This document shows, one piece after another, positions 38,430-47,178 of a DNA stretch of 64,000 nt (its first letter is position 1; every line of letters begins with the position of its first letter). The notes beneath the pieces are model-generated. The model made no database searches. It saw nothing but the letters and a program-made list of their open reading frames with translations, and was not told the origin of the DNA. The stretch is from positions 1 to 64,000 of the forward strand of contig NZ_JAGYIM010000013.1 in NCBI RefSeq assembly GCF_018402695.1, given 5' to 3'. The DNA comes from Arsukibacterium sp. GTDB lineage: Bacteria; Pseudomonadota; Gammaproteobacteria; Enterobacterales; Alteromonadaceae. The translations under genes and the position numbers were made by a program.

Positions 38430-39146
38430 TTAATTCAGGTTCACGCCAAGCCGGCTGGCCACTTCTTCGTACGCCTCTACGACCCCGCCCAGTCCTTGAC
38501 GAAACCGATCCTTGTCCAGTTTTTTACGGGTGGTTTTATCCCATAACCGGCAGCCATCCGGTGAAAATTCATCCCCCAGTACGATCTGACCGTTAAACAA
38601 ACCGAACTCAAGTTTAAAGTCAACTAACAGCATACCAGCATCATCGAAAAGTGCCTTCAACACGTCATTTGCTTTAAAAGTTAACCGTTTCATTTCTGCT
38701 AATTGTTCAGCAGTTGCCCAGCCAAACGACTCAGCTAAAGATTCGTTTACCATTGGGTCATGTAATGCGTCGTTCTTTAGAAATAACTCAAATGTCGCCG
38801 GGCTAAGTTCAATTCCTTCAGTAACACCCAGTCGGCGAACCAGTGAACCAGCTGCATAGTTCCGCACGACACATTCTACCGGAATCATTGTCAGTTTTTT
38901 AACCAGCACTTCATCGTCAGCAAGTAGGGCTTCAACCTGAGTAGGAATACCTGCCTGTTCCAGCTTTTGCATGATAAAGAAATTAAATTTATTGTTTATC
39001 ATACCTTTGCGATCTAGCTGCTCAATACGCTCGCCGTCAAACGCAGAGGTATCATTGCGAAAGTGAAGAACAAGTAAGTTTTCATCAGTCGTGTTGTATA
39101 CTGTTTTAGCCTTACCGCGGTACAATTCTGTCGTTTTTTGAACCAT
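38430..39146 (-). CDS. purC: Phosphoribosylaminoimidazole-succinocarboxamide synthase
   Basis: PurC (SAICAR synthetase) joins aspartate to CAIR in purine synthesis. Motifs are clear: [40 protein letters not shown]-type loop replaced by [25 protein letters not shown] and [10 protein letters not shown]. Length 238 aa (E. coli 237). GGAG precedes the ATG. It follows dapA-bamC as in E. coli but has its own promoter, with a hairpin in the 5' leader. Confidence 0.97.
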   Translation of the reverse strand: MVQKTTELYRGKAKTVYNTTDENLLVLHFRNDTSAFDGERIEQLDRKGMINNKFNFFIMQKLEQAGIPTQVEALLADDEVLVKKLTMIPVECVVRNYAAGSLVRRLGVTEGIELSPATFELFLKNDALHDPMVNESLAESFGWATAEQLAEMKRLTFKANDVLKALFDDAGMLLVDFKLEFGLFNGQIVLGDEFSPDGCRLWDKTTRKKLDKDRFRQGLGGVVEAYEEVASRLGVNLN

Positions 39147-39157
39147 TATTCACTCCG

Positions 39158-39211
39158 TTCGCCTGGCGAAAAAATCAGGCGAAAGTATAAAGATCTTTAT
39201 GCCATTGGCAA
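39158..39211 (-). promoter_or_regulatory. purC promoter and leader hairpin
   Basis: On the minus strand TTGCCA (39206-39211) and TATACT (39184-39189) are spaced by 16 bp. A perfect palindrome ATAAAGATCTTTAT (39187-39200) covers the spacer and -10. The predicted message then begins within an 8-bp hairpin (TTCGCCTG / CAGGCGAA, 39158-39183) ending just before the purC ribosome-binding site. No canonical PurR box is seen. Confidence 0.5.
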
Positions 39212-39232
39212 ATGACTTTTTCGGGCTTATGG

Positions 39233-40297
39233 CTAAAGTTCTACTTTAGCTGCTCTAATTGCTGCAACAAAAGAATCATATGCCGCGACAATAGTATCAG
39301 CGGCTAACGGCTCACCGTCTTTGCTTAACAAATTGATCACTGTACCCGCTGCACTGCGTTGCAGCACAATCTGATAATCAGTTTCGGCAATCGGCAGCAC
39401 CGGTGGCGGCTCCCGGCCCATCAAAGTTGACCACATCCCCCGACTTGGCTTGCTATAGCTTACATAATAGGTAAAGGCCGAACGATCAATATCGTTAACG
39501 GTAATATTAAGCTGCTCAAACACAGGTTCTAACTGCGACCAGGTAACATCAATAGCCTGTTGGGTAACAAATGCCGGCTCTCCTGCGCTGTTTAAACCAG
39601 GTTCAAGACCCACGTCGGGTACCCTATCCCGGTTTGCAATGGCAGTTTCAATTTCGGCTACTGCTACCTGGTTAATTAGCCCATTTAATAATGTTACTTC
39701 ATTATCCCGGGCGGCGGCTTTGCTCAGCTGGGCCTGCTTATCAAAATACCGATGTTCCAACAACGTTACCGTCACAGTTGCCGTTCTGCCATGTGGACGC
39801 GGCTCTATATTGATAGTGTAGCGGGCTTCATCCAATTGTTGCTCATCTTGCCAAAACCAAAAGCCTTCAGTGCGGTAACGTTTAATCCAGCCTGTTTCAA
39901 AATTCAGGTTGTCGTTGTCTGTGGCTGTAATGTCAATATTCTCAGCCGCAAAGTAATTAGTAATTTGTGTCTTTAGAAATGGTAACAAATCGCCTGTCAG
40001 ATCATTTCTTTCAAACATTACCCGGGCCAGTTTTTCAGCTTCATCAGTGATCCGGCTGCTAGACGCTGTTGCCAGCACCAGTACCGGCGACTTATCGGCT
40101 ATCTCGCCCGCTACGCCCTCGCTTTCCGGAATATCATACTTGCCTGGTTGACGAGGAGCCGCCAGCTCGGCAGGAATATCCAGGTTAACTTGCTGACGTT
40201 GCGCACGGCTGCCGGGTTCATCCTTAAATACCGAGCAACCGCTTAGTAAAACGGTCGCCAGCGACAATGTGATACAACTCTTTTTCCAATAATGCAC
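39233..40297 (-). CDS. bamC: Outer-membrane assembly lipoprotein BamC
   Basis: BamC is a lipoprotein of the BAM complex, which inserts beta-barrel proteins. The lipobox LLSGC puts the lipidated Cys at residue 21; an unstructured segment follows, then two helix-grip domains (FWFWQDEQQLDEARYTINIE; RSAFTYYVSYSKPS). The 354-aa length compares with 344 in E. coli. Gene order dapA-bamC-purC is the same as in E. coli, where bamC was first called nlpB. Confidence 0.93.
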   Translation of the reverse strand: MHYWKKSCITLSLATVLLSGCSVFKDEPGSRAQRQQVNLDIPAELAAPRQPGKYDIPESEGVAGEIADKSPVLVLATASSSRITDEAEKLARVMFERNDLTGDLLPFLKTQITNYFAAENIDITATDNDNLNFETGWIKRYRTEGFWFWQDEQQLDEARYTINIEPRPHGRTATVTVTLLEHRYFDKQAQLSKAAARDNEVTLLNGLINQVAVAEIETAIANRDRVPDVGLEPGLNSAGEPAFVTQQAIDVTWSQLEPVFEQLNITVNDIDRSAFTYYVSYSKPSRGMWSTLMGREPPPVLPIAETDYQIVLQRSAAGTVINLLSKDGEPLAADTIVAAYDSFVAAIRAAKVEL

Positions 40298-40376
40298 CTG
40301 TACTACTCCTGAGAAAATCGTTCTGAATGCCTGGCAACAAATGCCAGCTAAAATTAGTCAATATAAAATCCGGCCC

Positions 40377-41258
40377 CTAAGCCAGCACGCCAGCCTGTTG
40401 TAGTGCCTGTTCGATTATCCCATAGTGAATTGGTTCCAGCTGGGTCAGTGGCAAACGCATAAAATCTGAGTTAATTAACCCCATTCGCTGCAACGCCCAC
40501 TTGGTTGGAATGGGATTTGATTCTATAAAAAGCTGATGATGCAAGCCTTGTAACTGGTCGTCTAACACTTTGGCTGCTGTCGTTTGCTTCGCCAGGGCCA
40601 ATTTACACAACCGGGCCATTTGCCCCGGCACCACATTTGCCGTAACTGAAATTACACCATGACCGCCTGCTTGCATAAAAGCAAGACTCGAGGCGTCATC
40701 ACCGCTTAATAACGCAAACTGCGCCGGGCAACCCTGCTGCAATTCGCTCAGCCGGGCCAGCGAACCGGTCGCTTCTTTAATTCCCACGATATTGTCGGTC
40801 ATCGCCAGCTCTGCTACCGTTTCAGGTAGCAGGTCAACGCCTGTGCGCCCTGGTACGTTATACAACAACAGCGGTTTAGCCGTAGCGGCAGCTACTTGCT
40901 GAAAATGCGCCAGCAAGCCTTTTTGCATTGGCTTATTGTAAAATGGGGTAACCGTCAGAAAGCCATCTATTGCCAGTTTATCAAGTTCACGGGTGCGGGC
41001 TATGCCTTCACTGGTTGCATTAGTGCCATTACCCGCCAACACCGGGATCTGGCCGCTAACCTGACTCACTACCCGCTCGATAATATTAAGCTGCTCGGCA
41101 AAGCTGATGGTCGCAGCTTCCGCTGTTGTACCCATAATAACCAAGCCATCAGTGCCTTGCTGCAAATGAAAATCAACCAGATGATCCAGACCTTTAAAAT
41201 CGATCGTGCCGTCGGGCAGCATAGGGGTTACTAGGGCAACAAAACTTCCACTAAACAT
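40377..41258 (-). CDS. dapA: 4-hydroxy-tetrahydrodipicolinate synthase
   Basis: DapA condenses pyruvate with aspartate semialdehyde, the entry to diaminopimelate and lysine. Schiff-base Lys is in VGIKEATGSL, the catalytic Tyr in LLYNVPGRTGVD and the Thr pair in GTTAEAATISF. The ATG at 41258 gives 293 aa (E. coli 292); the longer start at 41279 would fall only about 15 nt after a TATAAT (41294-41299) and is unlikely. Divergent from gcvR, as in E. coli. Confidence 0.97.
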   Translation of the reverse strand: MFSGSFVALVTPMLPDGTIDFKGLDHLVDFHLQQGTDGLVIMGTTAEAATISFAEQLNIIERVVSQVSGQIPVLAGNGTNATSEGIARTRELDKLAIDGFLTVTPFYNKPMQKGLLAHFQQVAAATAKPLLLYNVPGRTGVDLLPETVAELAMTDNIVGIKEATGSLARLSELQQGCPAQFALLSGDDASSLAFMQAGGHGVISVTANVVPGQMARLCKLALAKQTTAAKVLDDQLQGLHHQLFIESNPIPTKWALQRMGLINSDFMRLPLTQLEPIHYGIIEQALQQAGVLA

Positions 41259-41442
41259 CACAGACACGGGCTCCACCATAAACTCGGGCGATAATTATAA
41301 GGCGGCCTATGTTAAAGAGTGCAGCAGACAAACACAAGACGCGAAAACGATAATGCTAATAGTTAGCCTAAGCTGCTTATGGTAAGCTTAGCAGCTTGTT
41401 CAGTATCACTTTTTTATTTCAACATGTTTGGGTTGGAGTGTT

Positions 41443-41964
41443 ATGTCTCAACAACTGGTAATTACTGCTATTGGTACTGACCGAACAGGTATCGTCAGTA
41501 AGCTGGCCCGGCTGGTTACAGATTACAATGCCAATATTATCGACAGCCGGATGGCCGTATTTGGCAATGAATTTACATTTATCATGCTAATTCAGGGTGA
41601 TCAGGCGGCAATTAGTAAAATTGAATACCTGATCCCAGCGCTCGGATTGGAACTTGATCTGACAACCATGACCAAACGTACCAGTGCCCGACCCAGAACC
41701 CAGGTTGCTGCCCATTACGTGCTGGATTACTCAGGACCCGACCGGGTCGGTACCATGGGCGCAATAACCGGCTTACTGGCCAGTCAGAATATTTATATCG
41801 GTTCACTACAGTCGGCGACATCGGTTAATGACGACAATAGCGTTTATATGCACTGCCAGATGACCCTGGAAATTCCGGATGGTGTGCAGCCAGCGCTAAT
41901 TGAACATGATGTTATGGCGCTTCTGGCAGAACTGAATCTTTCGGGTACCTTTACTGTCCGTTAG
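41443..41964 (+). CDS. gcvR: Glycine cleavage system transcriptional repressor GcvR
   Basis: GcvR has two ACT domains and no DNA-binding motif; in E. coli it binds GcvA and blocks activation of gcvTHP. The first ACT domain begins VITAIGTDRTGIVSKLARLV, the second HYVLDYSGPDRVGTMGAITG. The ATG at 41443 has GGAG four bases upstream and is preferred over 41428. The product has 173 aa. It is followed by bcp, the conserved gcvR-bcp order. Confidence 0.93.
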   Translation: MSQQLVITAIGTDRTGIVSKLARLVTDYNANIIDSRMAVFGNEFTFIMLIQGDQAAISKIEYLIPALGLELDLTTMTKRTSARPRTQVAAHYVLDYSGPDRVGTMGAITGLLASQNIYIGSLQSATSVNDDNSVYMHCQMTLEIPDGVQPALIEHDVMALLAELNLSGTFTVR

Positions 41965-42009
41965 GTACCAGCCATTATTGAGATAAATGTTGAGGTTTAA
42001 GGAACTACT

Positions 42010-42480
42010 ATGCAAACATTAACAGCCGGCCAGCAAGCGCCAGACTTTACCCTTCCCGATCAGCACAACCAAGCGGTTAGTTTAAGCGGTTTACTTAAAG
42101 ACAGCAGAGTACTGGTGTATTTTTACCCCAAAGCTATGACACCGGGATGTACAGTTCAGGCATGCAGCCTGCGGGACAGCCAGGCGCAGTTCGCTGAGTA
42201 TGGTGTTAAAATTGTCGGTATCAGCACTGACACTCAGGCAAGGCTGGCAAAGTTTGCCGAACGCGACCAACTTAATTTCACCCTGCTTGGTGATGAAGAT
42301 CATCAGGTCGCCGAACAGTTTGGCGTGTGGGGTAGTAAGAAATTTATGGGTAAAACCTATGATGGTTTGCATCGGCTAAGCTTTCTGGTAAACCAGGACG
42401 GCAGTATTGCTCACGTATTTGATAAATTTAAAACCAAAGACCATCATCAGGTGGTACTGGACTACCTGCAACATCATTAA
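42010..42480 (+). CDS. bcp: Thiol peroxidase/peroxiredoxin Bcp
   Basis: Bcp reduces hydrogen and organic peroxides with thioredoxin. The peroxidatic Cys47 (TPGCT) and resolving Cys52 (VQACSLRD) are five residues apart, typical of the alpha-resolving subtype. YFYPKAMTPGCT and GKTYDGLHRLSFLV are family blocks. The length of 156 aa equals E. coli Bcp. It lies 45 bp after gcvR and is probably co-transcribed with it. Confidence 0.96.
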   Translation: MQTLTAGQQAPDFTLPDQHNQAVSLSGLLKDSRVLVYFYPKAMTPGCTVQACSLRDSQAQFAEYGVKIVGISTDTQARLAKFAERDQLNFTLLGDEDHQVAEQFGVWGSKKFMGKTYDGLHRLSFLVNQDGSIAHVFDKFKTKDHHQVVLDYLQHH

Positions 42481-42586
42481 GCGCGTTGGTAACCGACATT
42501 TGTCGTGCCGGCTGGCTATTCTGACTTGTCTTTATTCCAAATGCCGGCAAAACGACTAGGATAAACAAAACCTTACAGGAGATGTT

Positions 42587-43711
42587 ATGAATATTCTGAC
42601 CAAAATGCTGGTCGGTTCTGCGGTATTGCTTGCATTTAGCAGCGGCCTGCATGCCCAACAAACCACTGAAATTAAATCCGAAAAAGCCACTTTGCAGTTA
42701 GACGTTGTCAGTGAAGGACTCGAACACCCATGGGGCCTGGCATTTCTGGCCGATGGAAAAATGCTGGTAACCGAGCGGGCCGGCCGGATGCGCTATGTCA
42801 ACGCCGATGGCAGCCTCAGTAAACCGATCTCGGGATTACCGGACATCACAGTCGCTGGTCAGGGTGGTTTACTGGATATTGTGCTGCACCCGCAGTTTAA
42901 TCAAAATAATCAGATTTTTTTCAGTTATAACGAACCCGGCGCCAGCGGCAGCAGCACTGCAGTGGCCCGTGCTACTCTTAAAGATAACGCGCTGAGCAAT
43001 TTACAGGTTATTTTCAGTGCCCAGCCTAAATTTGAGAGCCGGCATCACTTTGGCGGCCGTTTAGTCTTTGCAGACAATGGTGACTTATTTATAACACTTG
43101 GTGACCGTGGCCAGCGCCGTGACGATGCCCAGACGCTAGACACTCACCATGGTAAAGTGGTCAGAGTAACAACCGACGGTAGTCCAGCGGATGCAAACCC
43201 TTACCTTGAACAGAATAATGCCCTTGCCGATGTCTGGTCATATGGGCATCGTAATATTCAGGGCGCGGCGTTGCACCCACAAACTAAGCAGCTCTGGACC
43301 CATGAACATGGCCCGCAAGGTGGTGACGAAATTAACATCGCCCGCGCTGATCACAACTATGGCTGGCCAGAAATTACTTATGGTGAAGAATATGGTGGCG
43401 GTAAAATTGGTAAAACCAAGCAAGATGGAATGGAACAACCGTTGCATTATTGGGTACCGTCAATCGCACCAAGTGGTATGACATTTTACACGGGTGAGCT
43501 GTTTAAACCCTGGCAGCAGAACCTGCTGGTGGGCTCACTAAAATTTGGTCAGTTGGTGCGGCTGGAATTAAACGGCGAGAACGTCAGCCACGAAGAGCGG
43601 ATAATGATTGGCCAGCGTATTCGTGATGTCCGGCAAGGGCCGGATGGCGCGGTATACTTATTAACTGATCGCAAAGATGGTCAGATCTTACGATTAACGC
43701 CAAAAAAATAA
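42587..43711 (+). CDS. yliI: PQQ-dependent aldose sugar dehydrogenase (YliI/Asd-like)
   Basis: A periplasmic quinoprotein of the soluble glucose/sorbosone dehydrogenase fold: signal peptide ending AFSSGLHA near residue 23, then HPWGLAFLADGKMLVTERAG, QGGLLDIVLHPQF, RHHFGGRLVFADNGDLFITL, NEHGP-type HEHGPQGGDEINIA, and RIRDVRQGPDGAVYLLTD at the C-terminus. It aligns along its length with E. coli YliI (371 aa). It oxidises aldose sugars using pyrroloquinoline quinone and calcium. The next gene, 14 bp on, looks like a PQQ importer, so the two probably form an operon. Confidence 0.9.
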   Translation: MNILTKMLVGSAVLLAFSSGLHAQQTTEIKSEKATLQLDVVSEGLEHPWGLAFLADGKMLVTERAGRMRYVNADGSLSKPISGLPDITVAGQGGLLDIVLHPQFNQNNQIFFSYNEPGASGSSTAVARATLKDNALSNLQVIFSAQPKFESRHHFGGRLVFADNGDLFITLGDRGQRRDDAQTLDTHHGKVVRVTTDGSPADANPYLEQNNALADVWSYGHRNIQGAALHPQTKQLWTHEHGPQGGDEINIARADHNYGWPEITYGEEYGGGKIGKTKQDGMEQPLHYWVPSIAPSGMTFYTGELFKPWQQNLLVGSLKFGQLVRLELNGENVSHEERIMIGQRIRDVRQGPDGAVYLLTDRKDGQILRLTPKK

Positions 43712-43725
43712 CAGGATAATGCCTT

Positions 43726-45747
43726 TTGCTTCGTTTTAAGCCACTTGTTACCGCCAGTTCGCTGGCGGTACTTTTTATTACGCCAGCTATCAATGCTGAA
43801 GAGCCAGTAGAGATCATCGTCGTCAGCGCTACCAATAGTGCGCAAAACTGGCTGCAAAGTCCCGCCAGTGTCGATATATCCTGGCCAGAGCAATCAGGCT
43901 TATTATTCGACAGCGCCCAGTTATTGCAAGGTATCGCCGGCTTGCAAGCAGACAGCAGGGCCAATTTTGCCCAGGATACCCGCTTAAGTGTCCGGGGCTT
44001 TGGCAGTCGTAGCCCTTTTGGAATAAGGGGCATATACCTGCAACAAGATGACATTCCGCTTAGCGCACCGGATGGCCAGGGCCAGTTGGCCAGTGTGCTG
44101 CTTGATAATATACAAAGTATAGAAGTGCTGCGGGGGCCTCTGGCGGTGCTGTATGGTAATGGCGCGGGGGCGGTAATTTCACTCAATAGCCGGCAACCCA
44201 GGCAGAGCGAACTGACCGCCAGTGCAGCACTAAGCGAACAACATCAACAGCAGCAGCTTAATCTTGCTTTGGTTAATGATCAGCAAAGCCTGCAACTGGC
44301 AGCAAAGCAATTTAAAACTGACGGTTACCGGCCACATTCGCGGGCAGCAAAAGACCAGATGCAACTTAGCTGGCAGCGGCAGTTAACTGACAGCCTGCAG
44401 CTGAACCTGCGTTATGACTGGGCATATGATCCCTACTTACAGGACCCGCTGAGTTTAAGCCCGGAGCAGTGGCGGGAAAACCCACGCCAGAGTGTAGCAG
44501 CCGCCCGGACCTTCGATACCGAGAAAACGGTAAAGCAACGGCAAACCAGTATCAGTTTATCCGATGACAGTACTAACCCCTTTCAGCTTGCGCTGTGGCA
44601 GGGCGAACGCGATATCAGTCAGCGGCTGGCCTTTCCCGGTTCAGCTATTACTTCAGCAGGCGGTGAAGTACTGCTAAACAGGCAGTATCATGGCCTAAAA
44701 GGCCAGTATCAGCTGATACTGCATAACAATGTTAATGCAGTTATTGGCGGCAGTGCCGTGCAGACCGACGATCGGCGCTTTGGCTTTATCAATGATTTTG
44801 GACAGCGCGGGGAGCTGCGTCGGGATGAAGAAAACCAGGCCAGTAACTTAGATGGATTTATCCGGGTGAATTATCAGGCCAATGCTGATATTAACTGGCA
44901 TGGCGGCTGGCGTTACACCGATTTAGCCTACCAGATAACTGATTATTTCATTCAGGGTGATAACCCGGACGATAGCGGCCGGCGAAACTACTATCAGCAA
45001 GCTTTTGCGCTTGGCGTTAACTGGCAGTTAAGCTCACAACTGGCCTGGTTTGCCAGCGCCGGAAAAGGCTTTGAAACCCCGACTCTGGCAGAACTGGCAT
45101 ACCGCCCTGATGGCGGAGGAATTAACCTGCAACTAGACGCCAGTACCAACCGGCAGCTGGAAACAGGCCTTAAATGGCAAAATAACCAGCAGCGCGCCAG
45201 TTTCAGCCTGTTTACGATCGCAACGGACAATGAAATTATCGCCCAAAGCAGTGATGGTGGACGCACCAGTTTTGCCAACGCCAGCAAAACATCCCGATTT
45301 GGTCTTGAGTTTCAGTGGCATTATCAATTATCAGCTCAATGGCGCTCTGAGCTAGCCGGTCATATCTTGCAGGCAGAATTTGATGATGGCGTACGCGCAG
45401 GCATGCAGTTACCCGGAGTGGCTGGCAGTGAGCTCAACTGGCAGTGGCACTTTACACCCCTATCAACCTTACCCTTACACGTTACGTTGCAAGGCCATTA
45501 TCGTAGTAAAGTCTATACCGATGATGCCAATAGTGATGCCGCCCCCGCCGCTATCTACTTCAATGCCAGCATCAACAGTCAGCAGCGCTATCAGCAATGG
45601 CAATTTAGCCAATGGCTTAGCCTGAATAACATTACGGATAAAGCCTATGTCGGTGCAGTCGTCGTTAACCAGGCCAATGGCAGATCATTTGAACCTGCCG
45701 CAGGCCGTGAATTTGCAGCCGGCATTAGCGCAACTTATCGTTGGTAA
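43726..45747 (+). CDS. pqqU: TonB-dependent receptor, PqqU/YncD-like (PQQ uptake)
   Basis: An outer-membrane receptor of 673 aa with signal peptide (to about residue 24), TonB box region EEPVEIIVVSA, plug domain and 22-strand barrel ending in an aromatic Trp. It resembles E. coli YncD (renamed PqqU for PQQ import) in its most specific blocks: LSVRGFGSRSPFGIRGIYL, APDGQGQ, GKGFETPTLAELAYR, DNEIIAQSSDGGRTSFANA and DKAYVGAVVVNQANGRSFEP. It starts at a TTG, nine bases after AGGA. Position directly behind a PQQ-dependent dehydrogenase gene supports the same substrate. Confidence 0.82.
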   Translation: MLRFKPLVTASSLAVLFITPAINAEEPVEIIVVSATNSAQNWLQSPASVDISWPEQSGLLFDSAQLLQGIAGLQADSRANFAQDTRLSVRGFGSRSPFGIRGIYLQQDDIPLSAPDGQGQLASVLLDNIQSIEVLRGPLAVLYGNGAGAVISLNSRQPRQSELTASAALSEQHQQQQLNLALVNDQQSLQLAAKQFKTDGYRPHSRAAKDQMQLSWQRQLTDSLQLNLRYDWAYDPYLQDPLSLSPEQWRENPRQSVAAARTFDTEKTVKQRQTSISLSDDSTNPFQLALWQGERDISQRLAFPGSAITSAGGEVLLNRQYHGLKGQYQLILHNNVNAVIGGSAVQTDDRRFGFINDFGQRGELRRDEENQASNLDGFIRVNYQANADINWHGGWRYTDLAYQITDYFIQGDNPDDSGRRNYYQQAFALGVNWQLSSQLAWFASAGKGFETPTLAELAYRPDGGGINLQLDASTNRQLETGLKWQNNQQRASFSLFTIATDNEIIAQSSDGGRTSFANASKTSRFGLEFQWHYQLSAQWRSELAGHILQAEFDDGVRAGMQLPGVAGSELNWQWHFTPLSTLPLHVTLQGHYRSKVYTDDANSDAAPAAIYFNASINSQQRYQQWQFSQWLSLNNITDKAYVGAVVVNQANGRSFEPAAGREFAAGISATYRW

Positions 45748-45831
45748 TTGTGGCCTGGCACCGCTGACCTGGTAACTTTTATCAGGAAACTATTACCTGA
45801 AAACCTTGGCCCGCTGACCTTGGTATTTCAG

Positions 45832-46923
45832 TTAGGGTTCGACCGGGCCATTTACGGCAGTTTCATGCTGTGGGTGGACCCTGCTCGACCAGGCTTTTAT
45901 TGTCGCTTTAACCAGCGATGCCAGCGGTATAGCAAAGAAAATCCCCCAGAAACCAAACAGCCCCCCGAAAAACAGCACGGCGATAATAATAAACACCGGG
46001 TTTAAGTCGACGACTTCAGAAAATAGTAGAGGTACCAGCACATTGCCGTCTAACGCCTGAATAATACCGTAAGCCAGCATCAGATAACCAAACTCTGCCG
46101 TAAGCCCCCACTGAAACAGCGCTACCAGGGCTATAGGCAGCGTTGCTAATGCAGCGCCAATATAAGGGACCAGCACTGAAAATCCGACACATACCGCCAG
46201 TAATAACGCATAATTCAAACCAAACAGGGTGAAGACGACAAAACTGACCGCACCAACAATCAGGATCTCGAGAATTTTGCCACGGATATAATTCATAATC
46301 TGGCCATTCATTTCATGCCAGACCTGACTTATCAGCTTGCGCTCAGTTGGCAGCAAGCCAACAAAGCTGGTGCTTAACGACTCTTTGTCTTTCAACATAA
46401 AAAACACCATTACCGGTACCAGAACCAGATAGATCAACACTGCGACTAAATCAAAAATTGAGGCCAGTGACAGTGATAAAATTTCCCGGCTGAACGTCAT
46501 AAGCCGTTCATCGGCGGTTTGAATCATCAGGTAGATTTGTTCAGCACTTACCACCCCCGGAAACATTTCGGGCAGCTCAAGCAAATAGGTTTTGCCTGAT
46601 TCAATCATGCTGGGTAAATCACGCGCCAGATTACGTCCCTGGGCCCAGGCCGCAGGAATAATGGACATAACGATAAGTGTAATGACGGAGATAAAGGTCA
46701 CGACCACGACGCTGGTACTGATGGTACGGCTAAAACCCAACCGGGTTAACCGGGTGACGGGCCATTCCAGTAAATAAGCAAATGCAATGGCAACTAGTAC
46801 CGGCCCTAGCATGCCGCTAAGCCAGTAAATAGCCAGAAAACCCAATAACAGCGTTAAAAATAAGGTGACAACCTGCGGGTCTGAAAACTTATTGGTATAC
46901 CACTTTTTTAACCAGTCCAGCAT
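45832..46923 (-). CDS. perM: AI-2E family transporter PerM
   Basis: A 363-aa membrane protein of the PerM/YdiK/TqsA family with about eight helices, including FLTLLLGFLAIYWLSGML near the N-terminus, a periplasmic stretch (RDLPSMIESGKTYLLELPEM) and the C-terminal core GVSVLVPYIGA-like GFSVLVPYIGAALATLPIAL. Substrates of PerM proteins are unsettled; some members act as Na+/H+ antiporters. It is divergent from bepA, as in E. coli (yfgO/yfgC). Confidence 0.88.
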   Translation of the reverse strand: MLDWLKKWYTNKFSDPQVVTLFLTLLLGFLAIYWLSGMLGPVLVAIAFAYLLEWPVTRLTRLGFSRTISTSVVVVTFISVITLIVMSIIPAAWAQGRNLARDLPSMIESGKTYLLELPEMFPGVVSAEQIYLMIQTADERLMTFSREILSLSLASIFDLVAVLIYLVLVPVMVFFMLKDKESLSTSFVGLLPTERKLISQVWHEMNGQIMNYIRGKILEILIVGAVSFVVFTLFGLNYALLLAVCVGFSVLVPYIGAALATLPIALVALFQWGLTAEFGYLMLAYGIIQALDGNVLVPLLFSEVVDLNPVFIIIAVLFFGGLFGFWGIFFAIPLASLVKATIKAWSSRVHPQHETAVNGPVEP

Positions 46924-47178
46924 AATGCCGCTCCAACCCTTTGCCTTTACTAATAACTTATTGGTTTAGTATAACTAACTTACAACAAATTTTGTGGCTA
47001 ATCTGTCAGAGCAACGGCAGATTATGCTAAATTAACTGCCCTTTTTGCAGAATAGTCTGATTGCTTAACTTCAGCGAATAGCGCTGCGGGTTTTACCCGC
47101 TTGCTACTGAACTAAAACGCCAGATTGCAGACCAATAGTCCAGTTAATGCCAACATCTGACACTAATATCGGGGCAGT

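Noticed and set aside
45748-46005. Open frame right after the PqqU-like receptor
   Set aside because: It is antisense to perM for most of its length and lacks protein-like composition; perM is a clear gene.
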